64,000 bases of DNA, from NCBI RefSeq assembly GCF_000189275.1, contig NZ_AEVT01000006.1, positions 62,001-126,000 of the forward strand. The letters are read 5' to 3'. A program made the position numbers and the translations under genes. The first letter of the stretch is position 1. The number at the start of each line of letters is the position of its first letter. The notes under the pieces were generated by a model. It was not told where the DNA came from. It searched no databases and was given only the letters and a program-made list of their open reading frames with translations. The DNA comes from Vibrio sinaloensis DSM 21326. Its GTDB lineage: Bacteria > Pseudomonadota > Gammaproteobacteria > Enterobacterales > Vibrionaceae. This document shows positions 63,879 through 64,000 of the stretch, one piece after another.

Positions 63879-64000
63879 TTAGACCAACTCGTAGCTGATC
63901 TCGAAAAGCGTGTCGGTATCTGGGTAGATCTCACGGATAAGCTTCTTAAGCTTTAGCAGTTCGATGTACTCCTGCTCGGCATGAAACTCATTAATGTCAT
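63879..64000 (-). CDS. C-terminal part of an unknown protein (runs off the window)
   Basis: An open frame entering from the right edge and ending at TAA 63879-63881. The last 40 residues include EFHAEQEYIELLKLKKLIRE and end TDTLFEISYELV, a charged helical segment that looks coding. The start and the rest of the gene lie outside the window; I cannot assign a family. Confidence 0.6.
   Translation of the reverse strand, partial: DINEFHAEQEYIELLKLKKLIREIYPDTDTLFEISYELV

Overview
The window reads as chromosomal DNA of a Vibrio species. Pointers to this are a Qrr-type quorum-sensing small RNA with LuxO-type sites and a sigma-54 promoter, a ktrAB potassium uptake operon closely resembling the Vibrio type, Vibrio-typical proteins of the DUF2850, DUF3541 and DUF3612 kind, and several membrane-bound cyclic-di-GMP proteins. 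I cannot name the species. No insertion sequence, prophage, integron or CRISPR array is visible; the only clearly broken gene is a small frameshifted one at 48713-48980.

Layout. 1-18160: a giant LapA-like type I-secreted adhesin (about 5833 aa) built on nine near-identical 813-bp repeats, followed by a lone Flp pilin gene. 18171-29000: a TetR regulator facing an MFS exporter, a lipoprotein serine protease, an MscS-type channel back to back with ktrAB, DUF2850, ppnP, a small membrane protein, a diguanylate cyclase and a DUF3541 protein. 29083-33469: an EAL protein, a CHASE-GGDEF protein and an Mpo1-like protein. 33540-39844: a gluconate regulon made of TRAP transporter dctPQM, gntK, gnd and a LacI-type gntR, with three near-identical GntR palindromes. 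39846-40109: the qrr small RNA locus. 40144-43172: a DUF3612 regulator, an unknown divergent gene and a MaoC-like hydratase. 43490: tRNA-Ser(UGA). 43724-46864: two AraC-type regulators, an isochorismatase-like hydrolase and a VOC protein. 46924-48693: cysS with a cysteine-codon attenuation leader and a small upstream gene. 48713-56960: a run of small metabolic and stress genes (GNAT, MerR, CYTH, Excalibur, VOC, DUF1428, DUF4336, GST, HAD, hydroxyacid dehydrogenase). 57154-61981: katG and a NemR-like electrophile-response unit (nemR, quinone/enone reductase, GST) with two identical operators. 62004-63722: a GAF-GGDEF protein; the window ends inside an unknown gene on the minus strand.

How parts work together. 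The adhesin, its LapG-type cleavage site and four c-di-GMP turnover proteins fit surface-attachment control, although the secretion system and LapD/LapG are not in the window. The gluconate genes form a self-contained import-phosphorylate-oxidise pathway under one repressor. The most striking regulatory element is upstream of cysS: a 27-codon leader ORF with four consecutive Cys codons, an antiterminator pairing and a strong intrinsic terminator, i.e. a classical ribosome-mediated attenuator controlling cysteinyl-tRNA synthetase.
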